DNA of 36,934 nucleotides from Planctomycetota bacterium (lineage in GTDB: Bacteria; Planctomycetota; PUPC01; DSUN01). The notes under the pieces were generated by a model that worked only from the letters and a program-made list of their open reading frames with translations, was not told where the DNA came from and did no database searches. Of the stretch, positions 14,357 through 23,773 are shown one piece after another. How positions within the stretch are numbered: the stretch's first letter is position 1; every line of letters begins with the position of its first letter. A program made the translations under genes and the position numbers. The stretch spans positions 1 to 36,934 of the forward strand of contig VGYW01000023.1 of assembly GCA_016872875.1 (NCBI GenBank), given 5' to 3'.

Positions 14357-16252
14357 TCAGGGCTTCAACAGCAAGCGCAGAGGCTTGTCCTCAACGATGA
14401 GCTGCTTCTCCTGCGTCTCCTTGCCTGGGGACTGCCAGCGGAGCTTGATGGGGCCGGGCTCGAACTGGCCGAAAAAGGCTTCGGCTGTGCCGGGGAGGAC
14501 GTTCCACGCGCCGAGGCAGCGTTTCTCTGACCAGCCCGTGACGGTGAGCGGCCCTGCGTAGCCGCCGGCGGGGAGCGCGGCGCGAAGGGCGAGGGCCGGG
14601 GCATCGCCCGTGTCGCGGTAGAGGACCCATAGCTCGCCGTTGTTGAGGACGACGGCCATGTCCTGGCCGCCGTCGCCATCGAGGTCGGCCAGGCAGCCCG
14701 CCTGCTGGCCTTCGCCCGCGGCCTCCAGGAGGCGGTTCTCGTCAATGTCCAGCTCGTGTGCGTGGCCGAAGCTGCGGAAGCCGCGGTTGAAGAAGACGTG
14801 GGGCGAGCGGTTCGAGTAGAGAATGAGCACGTCCTGCCGCCCGTCGTTGTTCGCGTCGCACGTCATCCCCCCGATGGCGTTGGGCTTCGAGATATAGGCG
14901 ATCTCGCCCGAGATAGGCAGCGTTTCCTCGAACTGGATCGTCGTCGTCCTCGTCGTCGTTGTCGTCGTCGAGACGGAGCGATTATGCCAGATGAAGCAGC
15001 GTTCGTCCGCGCCCACAAAGACGTCGAGGAGGCCATCGGCATCGTAGTCGCCCAGGAAAGCGCCCGCCACGCCGTCGCCCGTGCCAACGTCCTGCGAACA
15101 GGCAACCTCCTGAAACACGCCGAGGGCCTTGGCTCTGTAGAGCACGATACCCTTGGCAAAGGGTTGGAGAACGTCGGGCACGTTATCGCCATCGAAGTCG
15201 GCCACGAGGCACGGGTGCGCAGCTCGGAGCGCGTTGCCAATGAACTTGCCGGCGGCAGGGACGACGACATAGCCGTGCTTGAGCGCGCCGCCGTCGCCCG
15301 GCGTGAGGAGCAACGGGTACGACGAGGTGCTGACCACGATGCCGATCTTCCCCGCGGCGTCGAGGCCCAGCGGGGCGAGAGCCAGGCAGTCGCCCTTGAG
15401 GTCAATGCCCGTCTCCTTGGCAGCGAACGTGCCGTGGGCGGCCTGGAGCCAGAGGGAGAGGGCTTTGCCGTCCCAGGAGGCGAGGTCGAGTCGGCCATCG
15501 CCATTGAAGTCGCCCCAGGCGGCGAACTGCGATTTCGCGGCGAGCTTGAGGGAGGCCGTGGCGTCGGCGAGGGCCTTCTTCGCCTTGTCCCAGCGGAAGA
15601 CGCGGTCGCCGCCCTCGCAGAGGATGTGGAGCGCGGTCTGGCCGTCGCCCGCGATGTCCACGGGGATTGCGCCGCGGACCTTGAGGAAGAGCTTGGCGAC
15701 CTTCTTCGGCTCTTGCCAGCGTGCCATCGCCTTCACGGGCACCATCGGGGCGGGGTCGGTCAGGACGTATTTCATGGCCCGCTGGAGCATGTCGGTGCCG
15801 CCCGCCCAGGTGCCCTCCATGTGCTCGTCGAGGACATCGAGGAGCCAGGCCCCGCCAGGAGCGCCGAGGAAGCGGAACCATTTGCCCTGGACGTGGAGCA
15901 GCCCCACGCCCCCCTCGGGCTCGGCGCCGGCGCCGTCAGGCGTCTCCTCGCGGAACTTGCCCACGAAGAACACGCCGAGCCGTTCGGCGTTCCCCACCAT
16001 TCTCTGGAGGGCTTCCACCTGGGGCTTCGGCGACTTGCTGAAGTCGAGCGTGGGCGCCTTGGCGGGCGCCTTCCCCTTCAACGCCTCGACGACCTTGAGC
16101 GGAATCTCGCCCCCCGCCCTCACCGGCCCCGCCTTCACCACCAGCACCAGCTCCGCCTGGTTCGCAAGGTGGATCGGCGTGAAGTTCGGGTTGATCAAGG
16201 CAAGAGCGGCGGACGCTGTGAACACGAGCACCACTGCGGCGGACATTCGCAC
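14357..16252 (-). CDS. secreted FG-GAP/VCBS beta-propeller protein
   Basis: About 631 residues from a GTG at 16252 (GGGAG 7 bp upstream); an ATG two codons later is the alternative. A signal peptide (SAAVVLVFTASAALA) is followed by an N-terminal domain of about 190 residues with no recognised family. A propeller with Ca-binding FG-GAP motifs then runs to the end: DFNGDGRLD, DFDGDNVPD, DYDADGLLD, DANNDGRQD and DLDGDGGQD. A (GTC)n microsatellite (14936-14974) encodes an STTTTTT stretch in one blade loop. The role is probably extracellular binding or adhesion. Confidence 0.75.
   Translation of the reverse strand: MRMSAAVVLVFTASAALALINPNFTPIHLANQAELVLVVKAGPVRAGGEIPLKVVEALKGKAPAKAPTLDFSKSPKPQVEALQRMVGNAERLGVFFVGKFREETPDGAGAEPEGGVGLLHVQGKWFRFLGAPGGAWLLDVLDEHMEGTWAGGTDMLQRAMKYVLTDPAPMVPVKAMARWQEPKKVAKLFLKVRGAIPVDIAGDGQTALHILCEGGDRVFRWDKAKKALADATASLKLAAKSQFAAWGDFNGDGRLDLASWDGKALSLWLQAAHGTFAAKETGIDLKGDCLALAPLGLDAAGKIGIVVSTSSYPLLLTPGDGGALKHGYVVVPAAGKFIGNALRAAHPCLVADFDGDNVPDVLQPFAKGIVLYRAKALGVFQEVACSQDVGTGDGVAGAFLGDYDADGLLDVFVGADERCFIWHNRSVSTTTTTTRTTTIQFEETLPISGEIAYISKPNAIGGMTCDANNDGRQDVLILYSNRSPHVFFNRGFRSFGHAHELDIDENRLLEAAGEGQQAGCLADLDGDGGQDMAVVLNNGELWVLYRDTGDAPALALRAALPAGGYAGPLTVTGWSEKRCLGAWNVLPGTAEAFFGQFEPGPIKLRWQSPGKETQEKQLIVEDKPLRLLLKP
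14936..14974. repeat. GTC/TCG trinucleotide microsatellite in the FG-GAP gene
   Basis: Repeated GTC and CTC triplets (CGTCGTCGTCCTCGTCGTCG and further) encode a polythreonine stretch on the minus strand. Length changes would keep the frame. Confidence 0.7.
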
Positions 16253-16311
16253 GGACGGACTCCCGATGGCTGACAGGGGCGGGCACCGGCCACACACGCC
16301 CATTGTATCCG

Positions 16312-16340
16312 TTGCGTCGGCGGACTCAAGTTCATAGAAT
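16312..16340 (+). promoter_or_regulatory. possible promoter of the enolase-superfamily gene
   Basis: TTGCGT (16312-16317, 3/6) and TAGAAT (16335-16340, 5/6) lie 17 bp apart, 30 bp before the ATG at 16370. The weak -35 lowers confidence. Confidence 0.3.
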
Positions 16341-16369
16341 GCTGGGGGCCTGTTGGCAAAGGAGTCGCC

Positions 16370-17575
16370 ATGGCTGATCTGCGAATCACGGCGGTTCAGG
16401 CGTTTCTCACCCAGCCCCAGGGCGCGCGGCTCATCGTGGTGAAGGTGCTCACGAGCGAGCCGGGGCTGTTCGGGCTGGGGTGCGCCACGTTCACGCAGCG
16501 ACACAGGGCCGTCGAGGCCGCCATCGTCCACCACGTCGGGCCGTTCGCCGTCGGCAAGGACCCCCGCAACATCGAGGACCTCTGGCACGCGATGATGGTG
16601 AACGGCTACTGGCGGAACGGGCCGGTGCTCAACAACGCGATCAGCGGCGTGGATATGGCTCTCTGGGACATCAAGGGGAAGCTCGCGGGGATGCCCTGCT
16701 ACGACCTCTGGGGCGGCAAGTGCCGCCCCGCCGCGGCGGTCTACGTCCACTGCAACGCCACTACGCCTGAGGCCCTGGCGGAGGCTGCCCGCAAGCGGCT
16801 GGCCGAGGGCTACGCTCACATCCGCTGCCAGCTCGGCGGCTATCCAGGTGTGGAGGCCGAACGCCTCGTGCCGCTCGCCGGCGCGCCGCCGGGCGCATAC
16901 TTCGACCCCAGGGAACGCCTCCGCACCCTCCCCGCGCTCTTCGAGTTCCTCCGCCGCGAGCTGGGCGACCGAGTTGAGCTCCTCCACGACGTCCACGAGC
17001 GCCTCGCGCCCATTGACGCCGTCTGGCTGGCCAAGGCCCTGGAGCCCTATCGCCTCTTCTTCCTTGAGGACGTGCTTGCGCCCGAGGACATCGAGTGGTT
17101 CGAGAACATCCGCGCCGTCTGTGCCACGCCGCTTGCGATGGGCGAGCTCTTCTGCCATCCCCGCGAGATCACGCCGCTCGTCGCCCGCCGCCTCATTGAC
17201 TTCATCCGCGTCCATCCCTCCGACCTCGGCGGCATCACCCCCTGCCTCAAGCTCGCGCACCTCTGCGAAGCCTTCGGCGTCCGCACCGCCTGGCACGGGC
17301 CGGGCGACCTCTCCCCCGTCGGCGTCGCCGCAAACGTCCACATGGACCTCGCCCTCCACAACTTCGGCATCCAGGAGTGGAGCTTCCCGAACCAGGCGGT
17401 TCAGGACATGTTCCCCGGCCTGCCCGAGGCCCGCGCAGGCTACGCCTGGGCCAACGACCGCCCCGGCTTGGGCGTTGACTTCGACGAGTCCCTCGCCGCC
17501 AAGTTCCCCTGCGACGACGCGAACCCGGCCTGGACCGTCGCCCGCGCGCCCGACAGCACTCTCTGGAGACCTTGA
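16370..17575 (+). CDS. enolase-superfamily acid-sugar dehydratase, mannonate dehydratase (ManD/RspA)-like
   Basis: 401 residues, full length for the family. The ATG has GGAG 5 bp ahead. The enolase-superfamily capping domain covers about 1-120, with ISGVDMALWDIKGK at 91-104. The barrel supplies metal ligands Asp207 (LLHDVHE), Glu233 (FFLEDVL) and Glu259 (MGELF). His209 and His309 (AWHGPGDLSP) match the catalytic histidines of ManD, and Trp399 near the end also fits. The reaction would be Mg-dependent dehydration of D-mannonate or a related acid sugar to a 2-keto-3-deoxy acid in the cytoplasm. Some RspA relatives have low activity, so the substrate is not certain. It feeds sugar acid catabolism in line with the polysaccharide enzymes nearby. 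Confidence 0.85.
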   Translation: MADLRITAVQAFLTQPQGARLIVVKVLTSEPGLFGLGCATFTQRHRAVEAAIVHHVGPFAVGKDPRNIEDLWHAMMVNGYWRNGPVLNNAISGVDMALWDIKGKLAGMPCYDLWGGKCRPAAAVYVHCNATTPEALAEAARKRLAEGYAHIRCQLGGYPGVEAERLVPLAGAPPGAYFDPRERLRTLPALFEFLRRELGDRVELLHDVHERLAPIDAVWLAKALEPYRLFFLEDVLAPEDIEWFENIRAVCATPLAMGELFCHPREITPLVARRLIDFIRVHPSDLGGITPCLKLAHLCEAFGVRTAWHGPGDLSPVGVAANVHMDLALHNFGIQEWSFPNQAVQDMFPGLPEARAGYAWANDRPGLGVDFDESLAAKFPCDDANPAWTVARAPDSTLWRP

Positions 17576-17716
17576 GGAAGATGCCCAAGATTGCGTTACC
17601 GACGACCCTTGAGGGGGGCAAACCAGACAACTCCCAAGTGTAAGTGCCAGAGTCTTCTCACCCTTGTTTGCGGCCTCGCGATATGATACAACTGTGCGTG
17701 AAAGGATGGTTTCAAG

Positions 17717-19747
17717 ATGAGGCTCCAGGCATTCCGTGTGCAGAACTACAAGAAGGTACGTGATACAGGTCGCGTGACATGTCACGACCTGACCGCCTTC
17801 GTCGGCAAGAACGAGGCCGGCAAGTCGGCTGTCTTCCGAGGGTTGTCGAAGCTCAATCCTTCAGATGGCGAGAAATACGACCCGCTGAAGGAATTCCCAA
17901 GGCGACGCTTCACAGATGAGTTCACAACGCAGGACTGGCCCGTCGCCACAGGCTGGTTCACGCTGGACGATGGAGAGAGGGTGAACCTAGCGGCGTTATG
18001 CGACCTCCTGAGGGATGTTCGAGAGGTGCAGATTTCGCGGCACTATTCTTGGGAACTCGAGATCGAGTATTCGCCACCGGTTCAGTTGCCTGACGTCGCG
18101 AAGACCCGGCTACGAAGTGTGATCGAGCGCGCCGTGGAATCAATCCGTGCCTTCACCGGGCCTGACGATAGGGCGGATGCACTGCGCAACATGAAGGAGG
18201 CAATCCTCGCCGCCCTCGGAAAGCTCGGCAGGCAGCACGCCGCGGACGGTTCGTTCAAGAAGGAAGAGATTGACCAGATTCTCAATGATCTCAGTGCGCG
18301 GGCCAACGAGCAATGGCAGAAGGAACTTATGGAGTCCGTACTCCAGACTTTCCGCACACTCAGAGAAGTGACTTCAGCCGAGGAGAATTTGCGCAAGGCA
18401 GAGCACTGGCTGACGCAGAACATGCCGAAGTTCGTCTACTTTGACCGGTATGACGTTATCAACAGCGCCATCCATCTCCCATCATTCGCCAGGCAACTTG
18501 CGGAGGAGCCCGGCGCGGCACGTGTTAGGACCACCAACTGCCTCTTCAAGCACGTTGGCCTTGACATGCGCAAACTCTCGCAGCTGGCTCACTACCGGCT
18601 GAGGGAGAACGGGCAAGATGAGTCGATCAGGCGCCAGATCGACGAACGAGCGATTCGTGTATCGTCGGCCTCAAACGCGATGACTCGCAAGTTCGCTGAT
18701 TGGTGGGAACAGAGACGGCACGAATTCCGCTACCAGCTTGATGGCGATTATTTCCGAGTGTGGGTGCGCGACGATCTCGACCCGAGCGAGGTCGAACTTG
18801 ACCAACGGAGCTATGGAATGCAGTACTTCTTCTCCTTCTACACGGTTTTCCTCGTCGAGACGGAAGGCGCCCACGCAAACAGCATCTTGCTCCTTGATGA
18901 GCCCGCCTTGCACCTACATGGCACGGCTCAGGCCAAGGCGGTCAAGTTCCTTGAGAAGCTCTCCGCAGATAACCAAACAATGTACACCACCCATTCCCCG
19001 TTCATGATCAACGCGGATCATTTGGAGCGCGTCAGGGCGGTATATGAAGCGGAGGACGGCACGACCAGGGTGTCCGAGGACGTCTGGCCCCGCGACAAGG
19101 ACAGCTTGTTCCCACTCCAAGCTGCATTGGGCTATCAGCTTGCGCAATCTCTGTTCATCTCCAAGAGGCAGATTCTCGTAGAAGGGATCTCCGACCTCTG
19201 CCTGCTGAAGGCGTTGGACGAAGCGATGGGTGTTCTGCGCCGGCCCCGCTTGCGGCCTGATGTCGTGCTCACGCCATCAGCTGGCGTCTCTAAGCTTCTC
19301 CCTCTCGCGAGCATGCTCATTGGTCACAACATTGATGTAGCAGCCCTTCTCGACGGCGACGAGCCCGGGCGGAAGGAGGGGAAGAAGCTTGCTGGGAAGC
19401 TCCTTGCCGGGGACGATCGGAAGTGTGTCTTCATCGGCGACTTTGTTGGCTCGGGTCTTGGCGAGATCGAAGATATCTTCGAGGAAGAGTACTACCTGGC
19501 GGCTGTGAGCAAGGCCTTCCCTGGGTTCTCACCTGTGCTCACTGAACAGGAACGACAGCTCTCTGGTCAGGTACGCAAGGCGGAGGCAGCTTGCATCAGG
19601 CAGGGGCTGGGTCCGTTTGAGAAATGGGTTGTCGCGGCTGTCTTGCGCGATGCGATTCTGGGTTCGCCACAGCAAGTGCCGAAGACTACACTCGATATCG
19701 TTGAACGGATTTTCTGTAAACTCAACGCGCTTTTCCCTGCTCACTAG
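17717..19747 (+). CDS. OLD-family nuclease: AAA/ABC-type ATPase with TOPRIM domain
   Basis: 676 residues. The N-terminal ATPase has LQAFRVQNYKKVRD, Walker A GKNEAGKS at 30-37 and Walker B ILLLDEPALHLHG near 392-404, with a TTHSPFMIN segment after it. The C-terminal TOPRIM domain has QILVEGISDLCLL near 485 and ALLDGDEPGRKEG near 545, giving the conserved E and DxD acidic residues, with an extra acidic FEEEYYLAAV segment. The layout fits OLD (overcoming lysogenization defect) proteins, Mg-dependent nucleases linked to phage defence. No UvrD-like helicase (GajB partner) adjoins, so it looks like a stand-alone class rather than Gabija. By eye its G+C is lower than its neighbours, suggesting transfer. 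It stands between unrelated genes. Confidence 0.85.
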   Translation: MRLQAFRVQNYKKVRDTGRVTCHDLTAFVGKNEAGKSAVFRGLSKLNPSDGEKYDPLKEFPRRRFTDEFTTQDWPVATGWFTLDDGERVNLAALCDLLRDVREVQISRHYSWELEIEYSPPVQLPDVAKTRLRSVIERAVESIRAFTGPDDRADALRNMKEAILAALGKLGRQHAADGSFKKEEIDQILNDLSARANEQWQKELMESVLQTFRTLREVTSAEENLRKAEHWLTQNMPKFVYFDRYDVINSAIHLPSFARQLAEEPGAARVRTTNCLFKHVGLDMRKLSQLAHYRLRENGQDESIRRQIDERAIRVSSASNAMTRKFADWWEQRRHEFRYQLDGDYFRVWVRDDLDPSEVELDQRSYGMQYFFSFYTVFLVETEGAHANSILLLDEPALHLHGTAQAKAVKFLEKLSADNQTMYTTHSPFMINADHLERVRAVYEAEDGTTRVSEDVWPRDKDSLFPLQAALGYQLAQSLFISKRQILVEGISDLCLLKALDEAMGVLRRPRLRPDVVLTPSAGVSKLLPLASMLIGHNIDVAALLDGDEPGRKEGKKLAGKLLAGDDRKCVFIGDFVGSGLGEIEDIFEEEYYLAAVSKAFPGFSPVLTEQERQLSGQVRKAEAACIRQGLGPFEKWVVAAVLRDAILGSPQQVPKTTLDIVERIFCKLNALFPAH

Positions 19748-19851
19748 GCTCTATCGGCGTCTGGCTAGGCATGTTGCGCTCCTGGCTGATATCCGCGTTT
19801 GCTCTGTAATCAGGCCCCGCGTCTCCTGGCCTATGCCCCGGTCGCGCGAGC

Positions 19852-22227
19852 GTGAGGGAAGTGAAGGGTCACAGAATCGTGCAGATCCACAAGAATGCAG
19901 CAATCGCTACCCTGTTCCTTGCGGTTTGCGCTTCTGCCGCGGAGCACCCCTTCATCCTCTGGACGAAGGACGACCTGGCGGCCATCCGCACGAGGATCGA
20001 GAAGGAGCCCTGGGCGCGGGTGGCCGCCGCCAGGATAGACGCGGAGAAGGACCCCACGGTCGGCCTCCTGCGGGCCACGCTCGGCGATGCGAAGACCGCC
20101 GAGGCGGAGAAGAAGGAACTCCTCCGCATGGTCCGCTCCCAAAGGCCCCAGGGCGCGGCACAGGAGATCAACGTCCTCCGCTACGACCTACTCTATGACC
20201 GGCTCACCGCCGACGAGCGCCGCGAGGTGGAGGCCTGCTTCCGAGCCTACATCGAAGACCACGTGGTCAAGCGGGTGATCTTCGACCCCGCGGTCTTCGA
20301 CAACTCGCGCAACTACGCTCGCTACGACGCCCGCACCTACGGCCGGGCCAACTGGCTCCCCAACATCATCTGGCCCTGGAAGGTGAGCGCCAACCTCATG
20401 GCCGCCGCGCTCCGCGACGAGCGCCTCATCCGCGACACCTGGGCCGCATACGGCTCGATGAAGTGGTACTTCGACGACTACCTCTGCGACACCGGCTTCT
20501 ACTCCGAAGAATTCAGCAAGATGGGCTCCACCCCAGGGGCCATGCTCCTCTACTGCCTCGCAGTCGAGCGCCTCGGGCTCGGCGAGCTGGGCTTCGGCTA
20601 CAAGGGCAAAGGCGGCGCCACCATGCGCGGCCACGTCGAGAGCCTCCTCCACCTCGGCTACCCCCGCGTGGACATCGCCAGCTCCCGCCCACACTACCCG
20701 ATGGCCACAACGGGCGACTTGCGCCAGGGCGGGTCGAGCCAGGACTGGAACCTGCCTTCCGTGGCCTTTCAGCACAGCCTCGTGATGGGCTTCACGCCCG
20801 ACGGCAAGGGGGGCAACGTCCGCTGGAAGGCCCACGGCGCCTGGGGCGGCACCTTGCGAGGAAGAAGCCCGCAGTGGGACGGCTACAGCGGCTTCACGCC
20901 CAAGATGCAGGCCCCCCTCTGGTTCGAGCTCGCCCACAAGCGCTGGCCAGAGAGCGGCTTCGGATACTTCCTCGCCGCCATGCGGCGGCCAGAGGACGAC
21001 CGCTACATTCCGTCGTTCCTCTTCGGCATTGAGCCAGTTGACCCCGCGTCCGCCAAGCCGCCGCCCGCCCCCTCCGCCGTCTGGCCCGAACGCGGCCTCG
21101 TGATGCTCCGCGCCGAAGAATCGCCCGCCTATTGGGAGTCCCCCGCGCCCGTCGTCTGCATGCGGCTCGCAACCGACTACGCGCACAACGTCCACGACGC
21201 CTTCGCGCTCGTCGGCTTCTACGCCCTCGACCGCCCGCTCTACCTCAACCGCCAAGCGGTGCCCAGCTACGCCAGCGGCTGGTCGCGCAGCATCCAGAGC
21301 CATTGCGGGGTGATGGTGGACGGCAAGGAGCCGCGGTTCACGAGCGCCACGTCGGTCCGCAAGGCGTTCGCGCCCCTCGTCAAGTTCGTCGCAGCCCGCA
21401 GCAAGGAGGTCTATCCCGACGTAGACCTGACCCGCAGCCTCTTCCTCACGCGGGAATACCTGCTCGACTTCACGTCGCTGTCCAGCGCCCAGCCGCGCCG
21501 CTACGTCTGGCTCATCCACGGCCTGGGCGTGGCCAAGGCCCCCGACCCCGCCCTCTGGAGGGAGGCCAAGCCACCCGAGGGCCTCACCGAGCTTGAGGAC
21601 GTGCGCGCCTTCGACCCCGGCGATGGCCCCTGGTGGCTCACCCTCCTCCAGGCCTGCACGATCGGAGAGCCGCGGCTCCCCGACGCCTGGTACGACCGCC
21701 AGGTCGGCGTCCGCCTCGGGCTCCTCGGCGAAAAGGGCACCCTCGCCCACGCCGCCCGCACCCCACTCCCCCTCCGCGAGACCCGCGACCCCCACGGCAT
21801 CAAGGGTCAGGAAGAACAGCCCAGCGAGGCCGGCGGCGTAACCGTCGCTGTCGCCCGCACTGCCCCCGCCACCCTCTTCGCCGCCCTCCACGAGCCGTTC
21901 GAGAAGGCCAAGTACCGCATCTCCGACTTCCGCAGGGTCCAGCAGACCCCCGATGGCCTCGCCGTAACCATCGCGGGCGCAGGCATCAACGACCGCGCCA
22001 TGCTCCGCCTGGGCGACGACGCCGACAAGCCCCTCACCCTCGCCGCCGATGGCGAGAGCTTCACCTTCGCCGATTTCGCCTTCATCCGCATCGGCAACGA
22101 CCAGGTGGAAGCCACTGGCGACCTTCGCTCCCTCACCCTTCGCGTCGAAGGCCGCCCCAAGCTCCTCCTCAACGGCAAGGAGGCCCCCGCGACCATCGAG
22201 CGCGGCCTCCTCATCTTCCGGCGCTGA
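19852..22227 (+). CDS. secreted heparinase II/III-like polysaccharide lyase
   Basis: Up to 791 residues from a GTG at 19852; a GTG at 19879 (VQIHKNAAIATLFLAVCASA) is also plausible and would leave a clean signal peptide. The N-terminal part is an alpha/alpha toroid: PFILWTKDDLAAIRTRIEK opening, DNSRNYARYDARTYGRANWL, MKWYFDDYLCDTGFYSEEFS and GDLRQGGSSQDWN. The middle has a beta-sandwich with RGLVMLRAEES and YAHNVHDAFALVGFY, matching heparinase II/III-type lyases, with Tyr and His residues suited to beta-elimination. It probably cleaves uronic-acid polymers such as glycosaminoglycans or alginate outside the cell. It sits 104 bp after the OLD gene and is a separate unit. Confidence 0.75.
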   Translation: MREVKGHRIVQIHKNAAIATLFLAVCASAAEHPFILWTKDDLAAIRTRIEKEPWARVAAARIDAEKDPTVGLLRATLGDAKTAEAEKKELLRMVRSQRPQGAAQEINVLRYDLLYDRLTADERREVEACFRAYIEDHVVKRVIFDPAVFDNSRNYARYDARTYGRANWLPNIIWPWKVSANLMAAALRDERLIRDTWAAYGSMKWYFDDYLCDTGFYSEEFSKMGSTPGAMLLYCLAVERLGLGELGFGYKGKGGATMRGHVESLLHLGYPRVDIASSRPHYPMATTGDLRQGGSSQDWNLPSVAFQHSLVMGFTPDGKGGNVRWKAHGAWGGTLRGRSPQWDGYSGFTPKMQAPLWFELAHKRWPESGFGYFLAAMRRPEDDRYIPSFLFGIEPVDPASAKPPPAPSAVWPERGLVMLRAEESPAYWESPAPVVCMRLATDYAHNVHDAFALVGFYALDRPLYLNRQAVPSYASGWSRSIQSHCGVMVDGKEPRFTSATSVRKAFAPLVKFVAARSKEVYPDVDLTRSLFLTREYLLDFTSLSSAQPRRYVWLIHGLGVAKAPDPALWREAKPPEGLTELEDVRAFDPGDGPWWLTLLQACTIGEPRLPDAWYDRQVGVRLGLLGEKGTLAHAARTPLPLRETRDPHGIKGQEEQPSEAGGVTVAVARTAPATLFAALHEPFEKAKYRISDFRRVQQTPDGLAVTIAGAGINDRAMLRLGDDADKPLTLAADGESFTFADFAFIRIGNDQVEATGDLRSLTLRVEGRPKLLLNGKEAPATIERGLLIFRR

Positions 22228-22790
22228 GGCCCCATCGTCGTCTCCATTGTGGCGCATTGTGGCGCAATGTGGCGCGGCCGTGAACGCCAACGCACTCAGG
22301 TTCGTCGTTGTTGAGCCATGACTTGCCGGAGACAAGGGGCTGGAGATGGCCCCCAACCGCGGGGTGTGCCGTCCCTTGCCAGCCCCCTGGCTTCATTCGG
22401 CTCTCTCGGGCTTCAGCCGCGAATGCGGCGGCACTTCTTCCCACCTTTGTTCGCCGGGCATCGGAGAAGGAGACCTCGATGACGCCCTTGCGGGGTTTGG
22501 GGGGCGGCATTCGCGTGAGCCATTCTCACCCTTGCCCGCTGCCATGTCGCCCCACACTTCCCCCGGCCGCCCCCCAACCCGAGACGCATTGAGGGAACCA
22601 GCGCCCATTCCCGCGAAGCGGCCTCGCCGACGCCCGCCTCGGGCGGCGGCGGGGCAGGGAGGCGGGGCGGAGCGGGGCCAACCAACTTCACCAAAGGGCG
22701 AGCGGCCAACCACCTCACCTGCGGGGTGCTCAGCCCGATCACCTGCGCCCTCCTCTTCTCCTGCCTTCCTGCCTTCCTTATGGCCCTTCT
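22228..22790. repeat. gene-free repeat-rich stretch, copy 1 of a GCGGGGTTTGGGGGGC element
   Basis: It begins with a 10-bp tandem (ATTGTGGCGC twice and AATGTGGCGC once, 22246-22275). CTTGCGGGGTTTGGGGGGC at 22488-22506 and GGCCGCCCCCCAACCCGAG at 22565-22583 form imperfect inverted arms. The same pair recurs at 25358 and 25452. GC-rich runs follow. Reading frames here have no Shine-Dalgarno sequence or recognisable motif, so the stretch is treated as non-coding, possibly transcribed. Confidence 0.55.
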
Positions 22791-22796
22791 TCTTCC

Positions 22797-22824
22797 TTGA
22801 CACCCAGCACCCGCGCGGTATACT
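22797..22824 (+). promoter_or_regulatory. strong promoter of the first PH-like membrane protein gene
   Basis: A perfect TTGACA at 22797-22802 and TATACT at 22819-22824 (5/6) with a 16-bp spacer, 37 bp before the ATG at 22862. Confidence 0.6.
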
Positions 22825-22861
22825 CATCATGCACCGGCCCATCCTCAAGTGAGCGCGTGAA

Positions 22862-23752
22862 ATGGCAGATCAACATCAGGCTCAGACCCCAGCTCTGGAA
22901 ACCCGGCGGGTGTTCAGGTGGGCACGCGCGCGCGACGCGTGGCAGGGCGCAACGATCGTTTTCGCGTTGTTCTTTCTGCTGCTTTGCGTCGGGCTGGCCG
23001 TCTTGCCAGCCCATCAGCGGCTGGGCTTTGCGCTTCTGGTGGCGCCGATTGTCCCCTTTCTTGGCTGGATCAGCCACTGGCGTTTCCGCCATCGGAACGA
23101 CCACGTTGAGGTGGACGAGTCGCAGATCGCTTACGCTGGCCCCGATCGGCGCTTGGCCTTGGCGTGGGATGAAATCGGTGAGATCAAAGGGAGTATGGAG
23201 TACCTGATTCTGCGCCCAAGGAACTGTGAGGCCAGGCGCGAATTGAGGATTCCTGACAGTATCCTAGATCCATCCGATGAGTTTATTGTGCTCCTCCACA
23301 GGTACTGCCCTGTCGCGCGTGGGGTCTCTCGCGGTGCGGTCACATTGCCCTGGGTGTTCCGGGAGGCGCGAGGCAAGCGAGTGCTGAGGTGGACCGCGAC
23401 AGTAGCCTTACTCGCGCTGGCGTTGGGCCTCCTATTGGCAGGGAACCCCATCCTTACGCTAGTCGGGCTACTGTTGCTGGCGGCCGAGCTGCTCCTGGCA
23501 TTGTTCACCCTCATCACGCCTTCCTTCGCCATGGTGACCAAAGAGGATGTCACCCTGCGCAGCCCGTTGCGTTCGTGGAAGCTGAGGCACGACGAGATTG
23601 AGGAGATTGTGCCGGCCCCTCCCTGGGTCAGGGTGGTCAGCCGGGGCAAGGGATTTGCCTTTCACTGCCCGGGCCTTACCCTCCTGGCCACCTACGATCT
23701 CCTGGTGACGGCGTGGGAATCGGCTGGGCACGGGAAGGAGCAGTCAACCTGA
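22862..23752 (+). CDS. membrane protein with PH-like (bPH) domains, paralogue 1
   Basis: 296 residues. Two transmembrane hairpins are visible: about 28-75 (IVFALFFLLLCVGLAVLP and GFALLVAPIVPFLGWIS) and about 178-220 (LLALALGLLLAG and LLLLAAELLLALFTLI). Each hairpin is followed by a beta-rich segment: DHVEVDESQIAYAG..LALAWDEIGEIKG and EDVTLRSPLRSWKLRHDEIEEIV. The pattern of tryptophan/aspartate-rich strands after a hairpin is that of bacterial PH-like proteins (YdbS/YxeA type). The function is unknown. It has a strong own promoter, and a paralogue follows 260 bp downstream. Confidence 0.6.
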   Translation: MADQHQAQTPALETRRVFRWARARDAWQGATIVFALFFLLLCVGLAVLPAHQRLGFALLVAPIVPFLGWISHWRFRHRNDHVEVDESQIAYAGPDRRLALAWDEIGEIKGSMEYLILRPRNCEARRELRIPDSILDPSDEFIVLLHRYCPVARGVSRGAVTLPWVFREARGKRVLRWTATVALLALALGLLLAGNPILTLVGLLLLAAELLLALFTLITPSFAMVTKEDVTLRSPLRSWKLRHDEIEEIVPAPPWVRVVSRGKGFAFHCPGLTLLATYDLLVTAWESAGHGKEQST

Positions 23753-23773
23753 CACCGAGGCGCCAGCAAGCGT

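Noticed and set aside
14357..17785. Very long minus-strand open frame spanning the FG-GAP gene and beyond 16252
   Set aside because: The part beyond 16252 is antisense to the enolase-superfamily gene and its predicted protein lacks any motif; the signal peptide and Shine-Dalgarno sequence place the real start at 16252.
17717..19747. Gabija defence system
   Set aside because: GajA is an OLD-like nuclease but needs a UvrD-like GajB beside it; neither neighbour is a helicase.
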